Below are positions 1 through 7,667 of a stretch of DNA of 35,325 nt, in pieces. The stretch is from an uncultured Clostridium sp. (GTDB taxonomy: Bacteria > Bacillota > Clostridia > Clostridiales > Clostridiaceae), in contig CAKVEW010000033.1 of assembly GCA_934746015.1 (NCBI GenBank), positions 1-35,325 of the forward strand, in the 5' to 3' direction. Each line of letters begins with the position of its first letter. The first letter of the stretch is position 1. The notes beneath the pieces are model-generated. The model did no database searches and was not told the DNA's origin. It saw nothing but the letters and a program-made list of their open reading frames with translations. Position numbers and translations under genes: made by a program.

Positions 1-18
1 ATTATTAAAATTATAAAT

Positions 19-44
19 AAAAGCTAAGTAAAAACTTAGCTTTT
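19..44 (-). terminator. Terminator after efp
   Basis: Two perfect 10-base arms (19-28 and 35-44) form a hairpin with a 6-base loop just past the efp stop codon. Read on the minus strand, the hairpin is followed by an A/T-rich tract containing a short T run. This fits a Rho-independent terminator ending the efp transcript. Confidence 0.75.
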
Positions 45-49
45 GTTTA

Positions 50-607
50 TTATACTCTTTCCATGTATTCACCAGTTCTAGTGTCTACTCTAATTACATC
101 TCCTTCATTTACGAACATTGGAACATTAACAACTGCTCCTGTTTCTAATGTAGCAGGTTTCATCGCATTTGTAGCTGTATTTCCCTTTATTCCTGGATCT
201 GCTTGTGTTATTAATAATTCAACAAAGTTTGGAGCTTCAACTGAGAAAGCTTCTCCTTTGTAGAACTTAATTACTGCAAACATATTTTCTTTTATAAACT
301 TTATAGCGTCTTCAACTTTCTCATAGTTTAAAGGTATTTGTTCAAAAGTTTCTTGATCCATGAAGTAGTATAATTCTCCATCTGAGTAAAGGTATTGCAT
401 TTCTTTTCTTTCAATTACTGCTTCTTGAAGCTTAGTTGTAGGATTGAAAGTAGTATCAGTAACTCCACCAGAAATAACATTTCTTAGTTTAGTTCTTACA
501 AATGCTGCACCCTTACCAGGTTTAACGTGTAAGAATTCGATAACTGTATAAACTTGTCCTTCATGTTCGAAAGTAGTACCTTTTCTTAAATCTCCTGCTG
601 ATATCAT
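50..607 (-). CDS. efp: Elongation factor P
   Basis: EF-P binds the ribosome between the P and E sites and relieves stalling at polyproline stretches. The 185-residue protein has the usual three-domain length. The N-terminal KOW-like domain begins [11 protein letters not shown] and carries the loop [10 protein letters not shown], whose tip lysine (in KPGKG) is the residue modified in some bacteria. The C-terminal OB domains end GEYMERV. The frame can be extended five codons upstream to a TTG, but that TTG overlaps the ribosome binding site GGAGGG, which sits 7 bases before the ATG at 607, so the ATG is chosen. The gene is monocistronic: a 125-bp gap separates it from the pilus-like operon and a hairpin terminator follows. 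A possible -10 (TATACT) lies at 641-646. Confidence 0.97.
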   Translation of the reverse strand: MISAGDLRKGTTFEHEGQVYTVIEFLHVKPGKGAAFVRTKLRNVISGGVTDTTFNPTTKLQEAVIERKEMQYLYSDGELYYFMDQETFEQIPLNYEKVEDAIKFIKENMFAVIKFYKGEAFSVEAPNFVELLITQADPGIKGNTATNAMKPATLETGAVVNVPMFVNEGDVIRVDTRTGEYMERV

Positions 608-640
608 TAAATATCCCTCCAAAAACTTTATTACATATTT

Positions 641-646
641 AGTATA
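641..646 (-). promoter_or_regulatory. Possible efp -10 element
   Basis: On the minus strand TATACT stands 34 bases before the efp ATG. No good -35 lies at the right distance (TGACTA at 18 bases is the nearest), so this is a weak call. It fits efp being transcribed separately from the pilus-like operon that ends at 733. Confidence 0.35.
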
Positions 647-732
647 ACTCTTTTAGTAACTAAATAGTCATAACTTCAACATTGTTTATGACATAACAAA
701 AATATTTTATCAAAATTCACAAATAAATGCAA

Positions 733-1104
733 TTATTTATATATAAGATTTGCCTCTATTGAAACATTATTTTTTTCATAACTTAAATTATACTCAGTTA
801 TTTCGTAATAATTTATCTTTTCAATATCATTTAAAACATCTTCCTTGCTACCATTTAATAAACATTTGATTTTCCAACTTCCATCTTCTAATTTATTATA
901 GTTTACAATTGTTACAGTCTTATAATCAATAAAATCTTTTTTTATATCCTTAATATTTTTTACATTTTTATTTATACTTATACTCTTTAATTCTGTATTG
1001 CCTACATCTTCAATATTTTTCTCCTTGCTATACCTTAATAAAATATAGCATTGTAAAAAGCTTAAAAGTATTACCACAATATATTTTATATATTTCTTTT
1101 TCAT
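733..1104 (-). CDS. PilO-position membrane protein of pilus-like operon
   Basis: This 123-residue protein has one N-terminal membrane segment (about residues 7-24, after the basic start MKKKYIKY) and a small extracytoplasmic domain of about 90 residues. Its place as last gene of a pilB-pilC-prepilin operon, and its shape (short cytoplasmic tail, one helix, small alpha/beta domain), match PilO or GspM alignment-complex proteins. Typical PilO proteins are near 200 residues, so this one is very short and the sequence alone shows no clear family motif. The ATG overlaps the stop of the upstream gene by 4 bases (ATGA), which suggests translational coupling. The name rests on position and topology. 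Confidence 0.6.
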   Translation of the reverse strand: MKKKYIKYIVVILLSFLQCYILLRYSKEKNIEDVGNTELKSISINKNVKNIKDIKKDFIDYKTVTIVNYNKLEDGSWKIKCLLNGSKEDVLNDIEKINYYEITEYNLSYEKNNVSIEANLIYK

Positions 1105-1514
1105 AGTTCAACCTCAACAGCTATAGTATTTTCTTTAATATCTACAGATTTTATTTTAAAGTCCTTTTTTTCATCTATCTTATATACTTCTTCTATAGAG
1201 AAAACTTCAATAAATCCCCTGTTATTTTCCATTTTAATTTTTTTAATATTATCAATGGAATTAAGAATTAAAACTAAATTATCATTATTGCTATTAATAT
1301 ATATGTCATTATAATTGTTATTTATATTTGCAACAGAAATTGCTTCATTGCTTTTTAATTCACTTGCTATTTTAGAAATGGAGCTAGGCAGTATAAATAT
1401 ATTCACAATTAATAAGAGCAATATTAATTTATTATTTTTTTCATTTGATGTTCTATCTAATTTATCAATAAAACTAGTTGGAATGAAATTCTTATTCCTT
1501 ACATATTTTTTCAT
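1101..1514 (-). CDS. PilN-position membrane protein of pilus-like operon
   Basis: The protein has 137 residues from the ATG at 1514. The frame continues three codons to a TTG, but the ribosome binding site AGGAG lies directly against that TTG and 9 bases before the ATG, so the ATG is preferred. A short cytoplasmic tail contains NFIP, which resembles the INLLP segment by which PilN proteins bind PilM. One membrane helix (about residues 29-50) follows, then a domain of about 85 residues outside. It overlaps the upstream gene by 23 bases and the downstream one by 4. PilN/GspL identity is inferred from gene order, topology and the short motif; the protein is smaller than usual. Confidence 0.6.
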   Translation of the reverse strand: MKKYVRNKNFIPTSFIDKLDRTSNEKNNKLILLLLIVNIFILPSSISKIASELKSNEAISVANINNNYNDIYINSNNDNLVLILNSIDNIKKIKMENNRGFIEVFSIEEVYKIDEKKDFKIKSVDIKENTIAVEVEL

Positions 1515-2112
1515 ATGTATCAACTCCTAAATCTATAGAATAATCAAAGTCTACATAATCTATCTCTTTATACTCTTTATCCTTTACTAATATATTCTTT
1601 TTATTTTTTTCTTCTATTAAATAATTTTTCAGTTCATTTATATCTGAAGTTGTAATAATATCAACTATAATATCATTACTTATTTTTAATAAATAATTTA
1701 TATCATTAATCTTATATAAAATTATACTATTGTTAATTTTTTTTAATTTCTTTTGTACAGAAGATTTTATTTTAAATTGAAGTAATTCAATACTTAATTC
1801 ATTTGCATTTTCATATAGTCTTTTAATATTGTCTCTTATTGAATATAAGTAAATATTGTTAGACTCTTTATCTATTTCATAGTGAAATAGAATATTCTCT
1901 TTATTGGTAAAGTCCTCACAAATTTTATTATTAATAAATTTATCAATACTTTTACCAGAGTATGTATACTTTTTTATTAAAATACTTTGAGGACATAAAA
2001 TAATTCTTCTATTTTTACTTATCTTATTAAGTAGAAGATTTAAATCATCTTTACTATATTCAATTCCTTTGTAATAATATTTTTCTCCATACTGAACTAT
2101 GCTGCTAATCAT
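1492..2112 (-). CDS. PilM-position cytoplasmic protein of pilus-like operon
   Basis: This is a 206-residue, lysine- and isoleucine-rich protein without a signal peptide or membrane segment. PilM and the cytoplasmic part of GspL are actin-like proteins of 300 or more residues. Here I cannot see the actin-like nucleotide-binding motifs, and the length allows only part of the fold. Its place between the prepilins and a PilN-like membrane protein suggests a reduced PilM that links the ATPase to the inner-membrane complex. The start is supported by GGAGG 8 bases before the ATG. An alternative is an unrelated lineage-specific adaptor. Confidence 0.5.
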   Translation of the reverse strand: MISSIVQYGEKYYYKGIEYSKDDLNLLLNKISKNRRIILCPQSILIKKYTYSGKSIDKFINNKICEDFTNKENILFHYEIDKESNNIYLYSIRDNIKRLYENANELSIELLQFKIKSSVQKKLKKINNSIILYKINDINYLLKISNDIIVDIITTSDINELKNYLIEEKNKKNILVKDKEYKEIDYVDFDYSIDLGVDTYEKICKE

Positions 2113-2129
2113 TCTGAATACCTCCTATA

Positions 2130-2507
2130 TCATTTCCCTATAAAAATATCTTCTGTTTTATAATAAGTTGGCACTAAAATTTTTTCTCCATTCTTTTCTT
2201 TAACTTTAAGTTGTACATATGCCTTTGTATTGCTTTTATTTCTTACTAAATAATATATTTCTTTTATCTTCACCAGTTCATATGGATTCTTTGAATAGAT
2301 ATAAGTTTTACTTTTATTAATCTCTTTTAAAATAAGTTCTTCTTCAATAGTTAGTGTCTTTTTATCCGAATAGCTTTTAAATGTATTAGCTTTAAGGTAA
2401 TTAGAGCTAATTAAAGTAACAGAAATACTTACTATTAGTATAATAAGCATAAATACTATTAAACTTTGTATAAATGCAAAGGCTTTTTTCTTATACTTCA
2501 TAAACAT
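2130..2507 (-). CDS. Small prepilin-like protein lacking Glu at +5
   Basis: A 125-residue protein with a basic N-terminus (MFMKYKKK), a putative cleavage site A9/F10 and a hydrophobic helix of about 20 residues, as in type IV prepilins. The residue at mature position +5 is Gln14 instead of the nearly invariant Glu, and position -1 is Ala instead of Gly. Loss of Glu5 is characteristic of the tip pseudopilin GspK, though this protein is far smaller than GspK. The start overlaps the upstream prepilin gene by 10 bases. A GAGGA ribosome binding site lies close to the ATG at 2507, and a second in-frame ATG at 2501 is also possible. Likely a minor, tip-located pilin. Confidence 0.65.
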   Translation of the reverse strand: MFMKYKKKAFAFIQSLIVFMLIILIVSISVTLISSNYLKANTFKSYSDKKTLTIEEELILKEINKSKTYIYSKNPYELVKIKEIYYLVRNKSNTKAYVQLKVKEKNGEKILVPTYYKTEDIFIGK

Positions 2508-3010
2508 ATAATCCTCATATCATTATTTTTATTAGTGATTTTCAAATAGTAAACTTCACCTTTCTTTGAAACATTAAAACTTGAGACATCAAGCATAATT
2601 ATATTAGTCCCTATTTTAAAGTTGTTTTTATATGTTTCTAATACAATTTTATCTTGAGCAGAGTTATAAAATAATCTCTTTTTCTTTATACCATCTTCAT
2701 TATTATCAATTCTATAATCTATTTGAATTTCTCCCCCATTATTTAATATATCTTCTTTAATATCAATTGACTCAATCATATATCCAGTTAAAAGTCTTTC
2801 TATATTAAGAATTGCATCATCAAAGGGATCTTGTATTTTTGTATTATTTATAAGAACTGAATAGTTTTTAATAATTAATATAAATGAATTAATTGCTAAT
2901 GTAAGCACTATTAATTGAATTAGCATAGAAACATTTAATTCTATCAATGTAAATCCTAGTTTTTTCTTTTTAAATTTCCATCCAGTAGGACTTAATAAAT
3001 TCTCTTTCAT
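2498..3010 (-). CDS. Minor prepilin, GspJ/PilW-like
   Basis: A 170-residue protein with a class III signal: KKKKLG19/FTLIE followed by a hydrophobic helix. Gly19 at -1, Phe20 at +1 and Glu24 at +5 are all present. The leader is long (19 residues), as in some minor pilins. The rest is predicted to be a beta-rich globular domain. The ATG at 3010 lies 41 bases inside the preceding prepilin gene but has a good GGAGG 8 bases upstream, so the overlap is probably real and couples translation. Third of four consecutive prepilin genes, matching the place of GspJ or PilW minor pilins that initiate fibre assembly. Confidence 0.75.
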   Translation of the reverse strand: MKENLLSPTGWKFKKKKLGFTLIELNVSMLIQLIVLTLAINSFILIIKNYSVLINNTKIQDPFDDAILNIERLLTGYMIESIDIKEDILNNGGEIQIDYRIDNNEDGIKKKRLFYNSAQDKIVLETYKNNFKIGTNIIMLDVSSFNVSKKGEVYYLKITNKNNDMRIICL

Positions 3011-3401
3011 TTAATCTGCCTCCATTTGAATCATAAATACTTATTTTAAAAGTTGATATTTCATAATTATCTTCAACTGAATTATCTATCTTTTTTTCAA
3101 TAATTATTGTATCCCCTCTTTCTAATGATAAAAGAGAATTTGTTAATAAACTTTCTAAAATATCCTCCTTATACTTTAAGGATAATTTATTATTTATAAG
3201 TACCTTTTTTATATCTTCAAATCTTATATTATATTTAATTTCATTTTCTATAGCATAGCTTACTCTATTGGCTTTTTCCTTATTTCTTCTTGATAATATG
3301 GATTTTGAAGATATTGAAAAAATTTGTGTGCTTAAAGTTAATGCCATTAGCAATAAAGCCATTGACATTACTGACTCTATTAAAGTACTACCTTTTTTCA
3401 T
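2970..3401 (-). CDS. Minor prepilin, GspI/PilV-like
   Basis: A 143-residue protein with a short prepilin leader: MKKG4/STLIES, Glu at mature +5, then a hydrophobic helix through about residue 30. Serine at +1 is less common than Phe, but the rest of the motif is intact. The ATG overlaps the stop of the upstream pilin by 4 bases. With the next gene it forms a pair in the order typical of GspI-GspJ or PilV-PilW minor pilins. Cleavage and N-methylation would need a prepilin peptidase, which is not encoded in the window. Confidence 0.75.
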   Translation of the reverse strand: MKKGSTLIESVMSMALLLMALTLSTQIFSISSKSILSRRNKEKANRVSYAIENEIKYNIRFEDIKKVLINNKLSLKYKEDILESLLTNSLLSLERGDTIIIEKKIDNSVEDNYEISTFKISIYDSNGGRLNEREFIKSYWMEI

Positions 3402-3895
3402 TTTGTAATATCACCATCTTCTTCATCATTTTTTATAGGACTTCTAATAATATCATTTCCAACACTTATAGTAATATCTATACTCTTTGATTTGCTTTTA
3501 TTTGTAATAGTTATAGTACCAGCAGATTTAATGAACCCTTCATCACTAATATTATTTGCATCTTGCTTCAGATTTTCAGAAACCTTCAAATTGCTTCCAA
3601 CTTCAATACCATTCTCTAAATTAATTACTCTAGTAATTGGCGAAAGGCTACCAGTAACAGCAAATTTTATAGTTTTTCTATCTAATCCTATTATTATTTG
3701 CCCTGGAACTTTATTTTTTCTACAGTATGCTTTTCCAAAACTCAATAGAGACTTAACCTCTGCTTCTACATTTTTGAATTCTATATCATCAAGTCTTTCT
3801 TTGACCTTGCCAACATTTATTATAACTATAGATGAAAATATGGTTATTATAGACAAAACTACTATTAATTCAATTATCGTATAACCTTTTTTCAT
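3398..3895 (-). CDS. Type IV pilin / pseudopilin precursor (GspH- or pilin-like)
   Basis: A 165-residue protein starting MKKG4/YTIIELIVVLSI, a textbook class III signal with Gly at -1, Tyr at +1 and Glu at +5, followed by a long hydrophobic helix. The C-terminal half is beta-rich and may resemble the GspH/FimT type. It is the first prepilin after pilC and could be the main subunit of the fibre, or a minor one if the major pilin is encoded elsewhere. It overlaps the pilC stop by one base (TAATG). I see no cysteine pair of the kind found in Gram-negative pilins. Confidence 0.8.
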   Translation of the reverse strand: MKKGYTIIELIVVLSIITIFSSIVIINVGKVKERLDDIEFKNVEAEVKSLLSFGKAYCRKNKVPGQIIIGLDRKTIKFAVTGSLSPITRVINLENGIEVGSNLKVSENLKQDANNISDEGFIKSAGTITITNKSKSKSIDITISVGNDIIRSPIKNDEEDGDITK

Positions 3896-4947
3896 TAAAA
3901 TCCCACCTCAAACATTGCCGAAAAAAGAGGGAGTATAAATATAACTAAGAAAGTAATAACAAACCCTCCCATAAATATAACTGAAGCTGGTTGTAATAAG
4001 GCTATTCCTTTATTAATTTTCGATATTAACTTTTTTTCTAAATATAAAGATAATGAATCTAGTCTTTCTTCAATAGATCCTCCTTCTTCACCTAACTTTA
4101 CAATAGAAATGGTATACTTAGAATAACTGCCTTTATTTCCTAGGCTACTAGAAATTGCATCTCCATTTAAAATACTTAAATTCAAATAATTAAACCTTTC
4201 TTTTAAGTCTTTATTAGTAAAGCTATTACCAGCATAAACAAGACCTTCTGATAAATTAACTCCACTCTTTAAAATAATTGATAGTAGTAAAATAAATGTA
4301 TACTCAATAAAGTCTTTATAAATAGTAATTTTATTAATTAATATTCTTAATTTATTTTTTAGATAATACTTACCTAAAAACCAAGGTAATAATATTAAAT
4401 AATTAAATATATAAATTATAGATATAATAGGATTTTCTTTTATATAATTTGAAAGATTATAAGAAAACTTACATATTAATGGGACACTTGTACCTAAGCT
4501 ATTAAAAAAATCATATAATATTGGAATAGTAAAAAGAACTATAAAAGCCAATAAACATATTGAAGCAGTTGTAATTAATAGTGGATAAGAAAGAACACTT
4601 TTTATAGTACTTTTAATAAATGTTATCTTATTACAATAATCTTCTAATCCTTTTAAGACCTTGTATAAGTTACCGCTCTTTTCTCCCATAGAAATCATCC
4701 CTACAAAAAAGTCTGGATATAAATCATCAAAACTATTAAAACATTCTTCTAAGGATTTTCCTTCTAAAATATAACTTTTAGCTTCACTAATACTCTCCTT
4801 ATAATGCTTACTTATAGGTAATTCATTAAGTAAATCCATAATAACAAGCATTGATATACCTTCGTTATATAGCATTGCTATATTTCCAGATATCAATGCT
4901 AAATCATTATATTTAACTTTTTTATATAATAATTTTATTTTCTTCAT
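3895..4947 (-). CDS. pilC: Inner-membrane platform protein PilC/GspF
   Basis: This 350-residue polytopic membrane protein anchors the assembly ATPase and passes its motion to the growing fibre. Two cytoplasmic GspF domains (about residues 15-120 and 215-320) each precede hydrophobic segments; membrane helices are near 123-143, 173-193 and 322-345. The first domain has the family signature GISMLVIMDLL...LEGKSLEECF and MGEKSGNL; the second repeats it as SGVNLSEGL and LGEEGGSIEERL. The length is somewhat below the usual 400 or so. The start lies 26 bases inside pilB with a GAGGA site 9-10 bases upstream. Confidence 0.92.
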   Translation of the reverse strand: MKKIKLLYKKVKYNDLALISGNIAMLYNEGISMLVIMDLLNELPISKHYKESISEAKSYILEGKSLEECFNSFDDLYPDFFVGMISMGEKSGNLYKVLKGLEDYCNKITFIKSTIKSVLSYPLLITTASICLLAFIVLFTIPILYDFFNSLGTSVPLICKFSYNLSNYIKENPIISIIYIFNYLILLPWFLGKYYLKNKLRILINKITIYKDFIEYTFILLLSIILKSGVNLSEGLVYAGNSFTNKDLKERFNYLNLSILNGDAISSSLGNKGSYSKYTISIVKLGEEGGSIEERLDSLSLYLEKKLISKINKGIALLQPASVIFMGGFVITFLVIFILPLFSAMFEVGF

Positions 4948-6304
4948 AATTTAAGTCCTCTTCCAATAAAAAGTTATTATAATCACTACAAGAAATATAT
5001 CCATTTTCAAGTAGATAGTTAAGATTTACTATCATTTCATCATTACTAAGTTCTTTTATTTCCTGGAAAATATTTGAAATATAACTTTTGATTTTCTTAT
5101 CAAGATAAACTACTGAACTAACTGATTTTCTTCCCTTATATCCAGAATAATTACAATGAGCACACCCATTTGATTTATAGAGAATAACTTTTTTGCCATT
5201 TAAATAAGTATCCTTATCATAAGACTTACATTTTTCACATAAAATTCTGATTAGTCTTTGAGAAATAATTCCTGTTAAAGAGTCACGTATTAAGTATGAT
5301 TTAACCCCCATATCTTCTAACCTAAAATAAACTTCTTTAGGAGTCTTTGTATGGATGGTAGAATAAACCTTATGGCCTGTTAATGATGCTGTTACTGCCA
5401 TATTAGCCGTTTCTTCATCTCGTATTTCTCCTATCATTATCACATCTGGGTCTTGTCTTAATATACTTCTAAGTCCCGTGGAAAAAGTAATATTTGCTTT
5501 TTTATTTAATGTTACTTGATTTATTCCCTCTATTAGAACTTCTACTGGATCCTCTAAGGTAGTTATATTTATTTCTTTTTTGTTTATTTCTTTTAAGATT
5601 GAATAAAGGGTTGTTGATTTACCACTTCCAGTAGGACCATTTATTAATATAAGACCATTTTTTACTGATATTATTCTATTTAATTTTTCCCTTTGATTAT
5701 TACTCATATTAAGCTTACTAATGTCATGTTCAAAAATATCACCATATAAAATTCTTATAACTAACTTTTCTCCATATATAATAGGAATAGTTGATAATCT
5801 TAGATCATAATCTTTTCCATCTATTTTTATAAATGCTTTTCCATCTTGAGATTTTCGTTTTTCTGTTATGTCCATATTTCCTATAATCTTAATTTTTGAT
5901 AATAGTTTCTGGTATTCTTCAAATTTAATTTTTGCAAAAGGTACTAACACCCCATCTATTCTTACCCTAATAAAAACTTCTTCTCTTACAGGTTCAAAAT
6001 GTATATCAGAAGCCCTTTCAATTATTCCTTTAGACAATATTTTATCTAAGAGTTTGTCTTCTGTTCCTAAGAAAACTTTATCAATTAAATCTGTAATATA
6101 CTCATGCTTACCTTCAAGTAAACTAACCTTTTTATTAAATATAAATTCAATTTCATCTATATTCTCCAAAGATGTTTTATCCGTAAGTATTAATACATTT
6201 TTACCTTGATTTTTTATTGGTAAAATACTATTTTCTTTAATCTTATTAATTCCTAACTTTCTAGCAATATCTAAATCAATTTCAAACAAACTAATTTTAT
6301 ACAC
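4922..6304 (-). CDS. pilB: Pilus assembly / type II secretion ATPase PilB/GspE
   Basis: This hexameric ATPase drives fibre polymerisation. The 460-residue protein has a short N-terminal domain, then the ATPase core. Walker A GPTGSGKS is at 223-230, the Asp box is near 250, the Walker B region DPDVIMIGEIRDEETA is near 285-300, and a His box follows (STIHT). Four cysteines of the zinc-binding domain are C356, C359, C381 and C384. It starts with GTG at 6304, preceded by GAGGGTGA about 8 bases away. It is the first gene of a nine-gene minus-strand operon ending at 733. No retraction ATPase (pilT) or prepilin peptidase (pilD) is present in the window. Confidence 0.94.
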   Translation of the reverse strand: MYKISLFEIDLDIARKLGINKIKENSILPIKNQGKNVLILTDKTSLENIDEIEFIFNKKVSLLEGKHEYITDLIDKVFLGTEDKLLDKILSKGIIERASDIHFEPVREEVFIRVRIDGVLVPFAKIKFEEYQKLLSKIKIIGNMDITEKRKSQDGKAFIKIDGKDYDLRLSTIPIIYGEKLVIRILYGDIFEHDISKLNMSNNQREKLNRIISVKNGLILINGPTGSGKSTTLYSILKEINKKEINITTLEDPVEVLIEGINQVTLNKKANITFSTGLRSILRQDPDVIMIGEIRDEETANMAVTASLTGHKVYSTIHTKTPKEVYFRLEDMGVKSYLIRDSLTGIISQRLIRILCEKCKSYDKDTYLNGKKVILYKSNGCAHCNYSGYKGRKSVSSVVYLDKKIKSYISNIFQEIKELSNDEMIVNLNYLLENGYISCSDYNNFLLEEDLNYEENKIII

Positions 6305-6347
6305 TTTAAATCACCCTCTTAATTTATGTCCACAACTAAAGCTTTTA

Positions 6348-6392
6348 TACATATTTATTTAATAAAAACTAAAATCATTAGTTAAATATGTA
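6348..6392. repeat. 10-bp inverted repeat upstream of pilB
   Basis: Perfect 10-base arms (6348-6357 and 6383-6392) surround a 25-base spacer about 45 bases upstream of the pilB start. The octamer AGTTAAAT also occurs twice here, at 6380 and 6400, 20 bases apart. The sequence is almost pure A/T, so chance is possible. If functional it would be an operator for the pilus-like operon. No c-di-GMP riboswitch core is visible in this leader. Confidence 0.25.
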
Positions 6393-6460
6393 CATAAGTA
6401 GTTAAATCAACTTAAATTTTATCAATATTTCTATTAATTAAATGTATTAATTAACGAGTA

Positions 6461-6517
6461 TTATATTGTAGTAATCAATTACAGAAAATTTTTTTATAAT
6501 TGATTACTACAATATAA
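6461..6517. repeat. 21-bp perfect inverted repeat before the aminotransferase
   Basis: Arms at 6461-6481 and 6497-6517 are exact reverse complements over 21 bases, with a 15-base loop. The repeat lies in the divergent region between pilB and the aminotransferase gene, ending 23 bases before the aminotransferase ATG and just upstream of its ribosome binding site (GGAG near 6528). It may be an operator or a 5' untranslated hairpin that affects mRNA stability or translation. It lacks the GC-rich stem of a normal terminator. Confidence 0.7.
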
Positions 6518-6540
6518 TTTAACTTTTGGAGTGATACATA

Positions 6541-7533
6541 ATGAAGAATATAATTAAAATGGATGCAAATGAAAATCCTATTAAACACAATTTCAACATT
6601 GAAGAAATAATAAAAGAAATTGATCCAAAACTTTATCCTGATGTAACTTGTAGCGGAATAGTAAAGAAGATAGCAAGTCTTTATAAGGTCTCTAATTCAG
6701 AAGTGGTTTGTACTAATGGTTCAGATATGCTTATTAAAATAATTACATCTGCACTTACTTCTAATAATAATTCAATCATCATGCCAAGTATAGCATTCCC
6801 AACTTATGAGATTGCTGCAAAGATTTATAATCGTCCTTATTATTTAAGTCCTTTAAAAGATTATGGAATAGATCTAGAAGATATGATTAATCATGTAGAT
6901 GAAAGTACATCTTTAATATGGATATCTAACCCTCATAATCCTACGGGAAAACTCCTTACATATTATGAAATAGAAAACTTTTTAAATCAAATTCCAAATC
7001 ATATAAATGTAGTTTTAGATGAAGCTTATGCTGAATACATAGATGGTATGTTATTAGATAGTTTTAAATTAAGAAATAAATATCCAAATTTAATTATTAT
7101 AAGAACTCTTTCAAAAGCCTATGGGCTAGCAGGTGTAAGAATTGGTTATGGAATTGCTAACTGTAATATAATTAATAAATTGAAGGAATTTATCGGTCCA
7201 TTTGATTTAAATAGTTATGCTCAGTTGCTAGGAGAAAGGGTCATTGAAGAACAATATTATGTAAATAATGTTAGAGAATATACTAAAATTGAAATGAAAA
7301 AATTTAAAAAGTCTCTTGATGATAATGATATTGAATATATTAAAAGTTATGCTAGTTTTATTATGATAAAAACAAATGAGCTCACTGAAAATATAGAAAA
7401 AACACTGTTTAAAAAGGGCATATCCATAAAAAATGGAAAATATATAGGCTTTCCTGGATGGATAAGAGTTTCTATTAATGATAAATCCTATAATAATACA
7501 GTGATTAAAACCCTTCTTGAATATCTTTCTTAA
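6541..7533 (+). CDS. HisC-like PLP aminotransferase
   Basis: A 330-residue fold-type I aminotransferase related to histidinol-phosphate aminotransferase. N130-PHNPTG, Asp160 in the LDEAYAEY motif (contacts the pyridine nitrogen), Lys192 in RTLSKAYGLAGVR (Schiff base) and a C-terminal RVSI arginine are all visible. Lys192 and Asp160 make it an active PLP enzyme. No other his gene is nearby, so histidine biosynthesis is not implied. HisC-like proteins also act on aromatic amino acids, and the convergent neighbour is a keto-acid TPP enzyme that could use the product. The protein is slightly shorter than typical HisC (about 350). GGAG lies 9 bases before the ATG. One of only three plus-strand genes in the window. 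Confidence 0.85.
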   Translation: MKNIIKMDANENPIKHNFNIEEIIKEIDPKLYPDVTCSGIVKKIASLYKVSNSEVVCTNGSDMLIKIITSALTSNNNSIIMPSIAFPTYEIAAKIYNRPYYLSPLKDYGIDLEDMINHVDESTSLIWISNPHNPTGKLLTYYEIENFLNQIPNHINVVLDEAYAEYIDGMLLDSFKLRNKYPNLIIIRTLSKAYGLAGVRIGYGIANCNIINKLKEFIGPFDLNSYAQLLGERVIEEQYYVNNVREYTKIEMKKFKKSLDDNDIEYIKSYASFIMIKTNELTENIEKTLFKKGISIKNGKYIGFPGWIRVSINDKSYNNTVIKTLLEYLS

Positions 7534-7556
7534 AAATAGTAGAATTTAATATATTA

Positions 7557-7615
7557 AAAGATAGAACGTAATTTCCATATACAAAAAAGTAGTATATAAA
7601 TTACGTTCTATCTTT
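7557..7615. terminator. Bidirectional terminator between convergent genes
   Basis: Perfect 18-base arms (7557-7574 and 7598-7615) with an additional 6-base inner stem (7577-7582 with 7592-7597) form a long hairpin between the aminotransferase gene and the oppositely oriented TPP-enzyme gene. The T-tracts on either side are short, but position and stem length favour a shared transcription end. Confidence 0.75.
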
Positions 7616-7667
7616 AATTTAAGACCAGTTTAAGACCAATTTAAATAGCTACATTGAATATAACTTA

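Noticed and set aside
6305..6460. Possible c-di-GMP riboswitch in the pilB leader
   Set aside because: Clostridial pilus operons can carry one, but the leader is almost pure A/T and has none of the conserved GC-rich core of either riboswitch class.
6541..7533. hisC of a histidine operon
   Set aside because: No other his gene is nearby, and HisC-like aminotransferases often have other substrates. Only the family is assigned.
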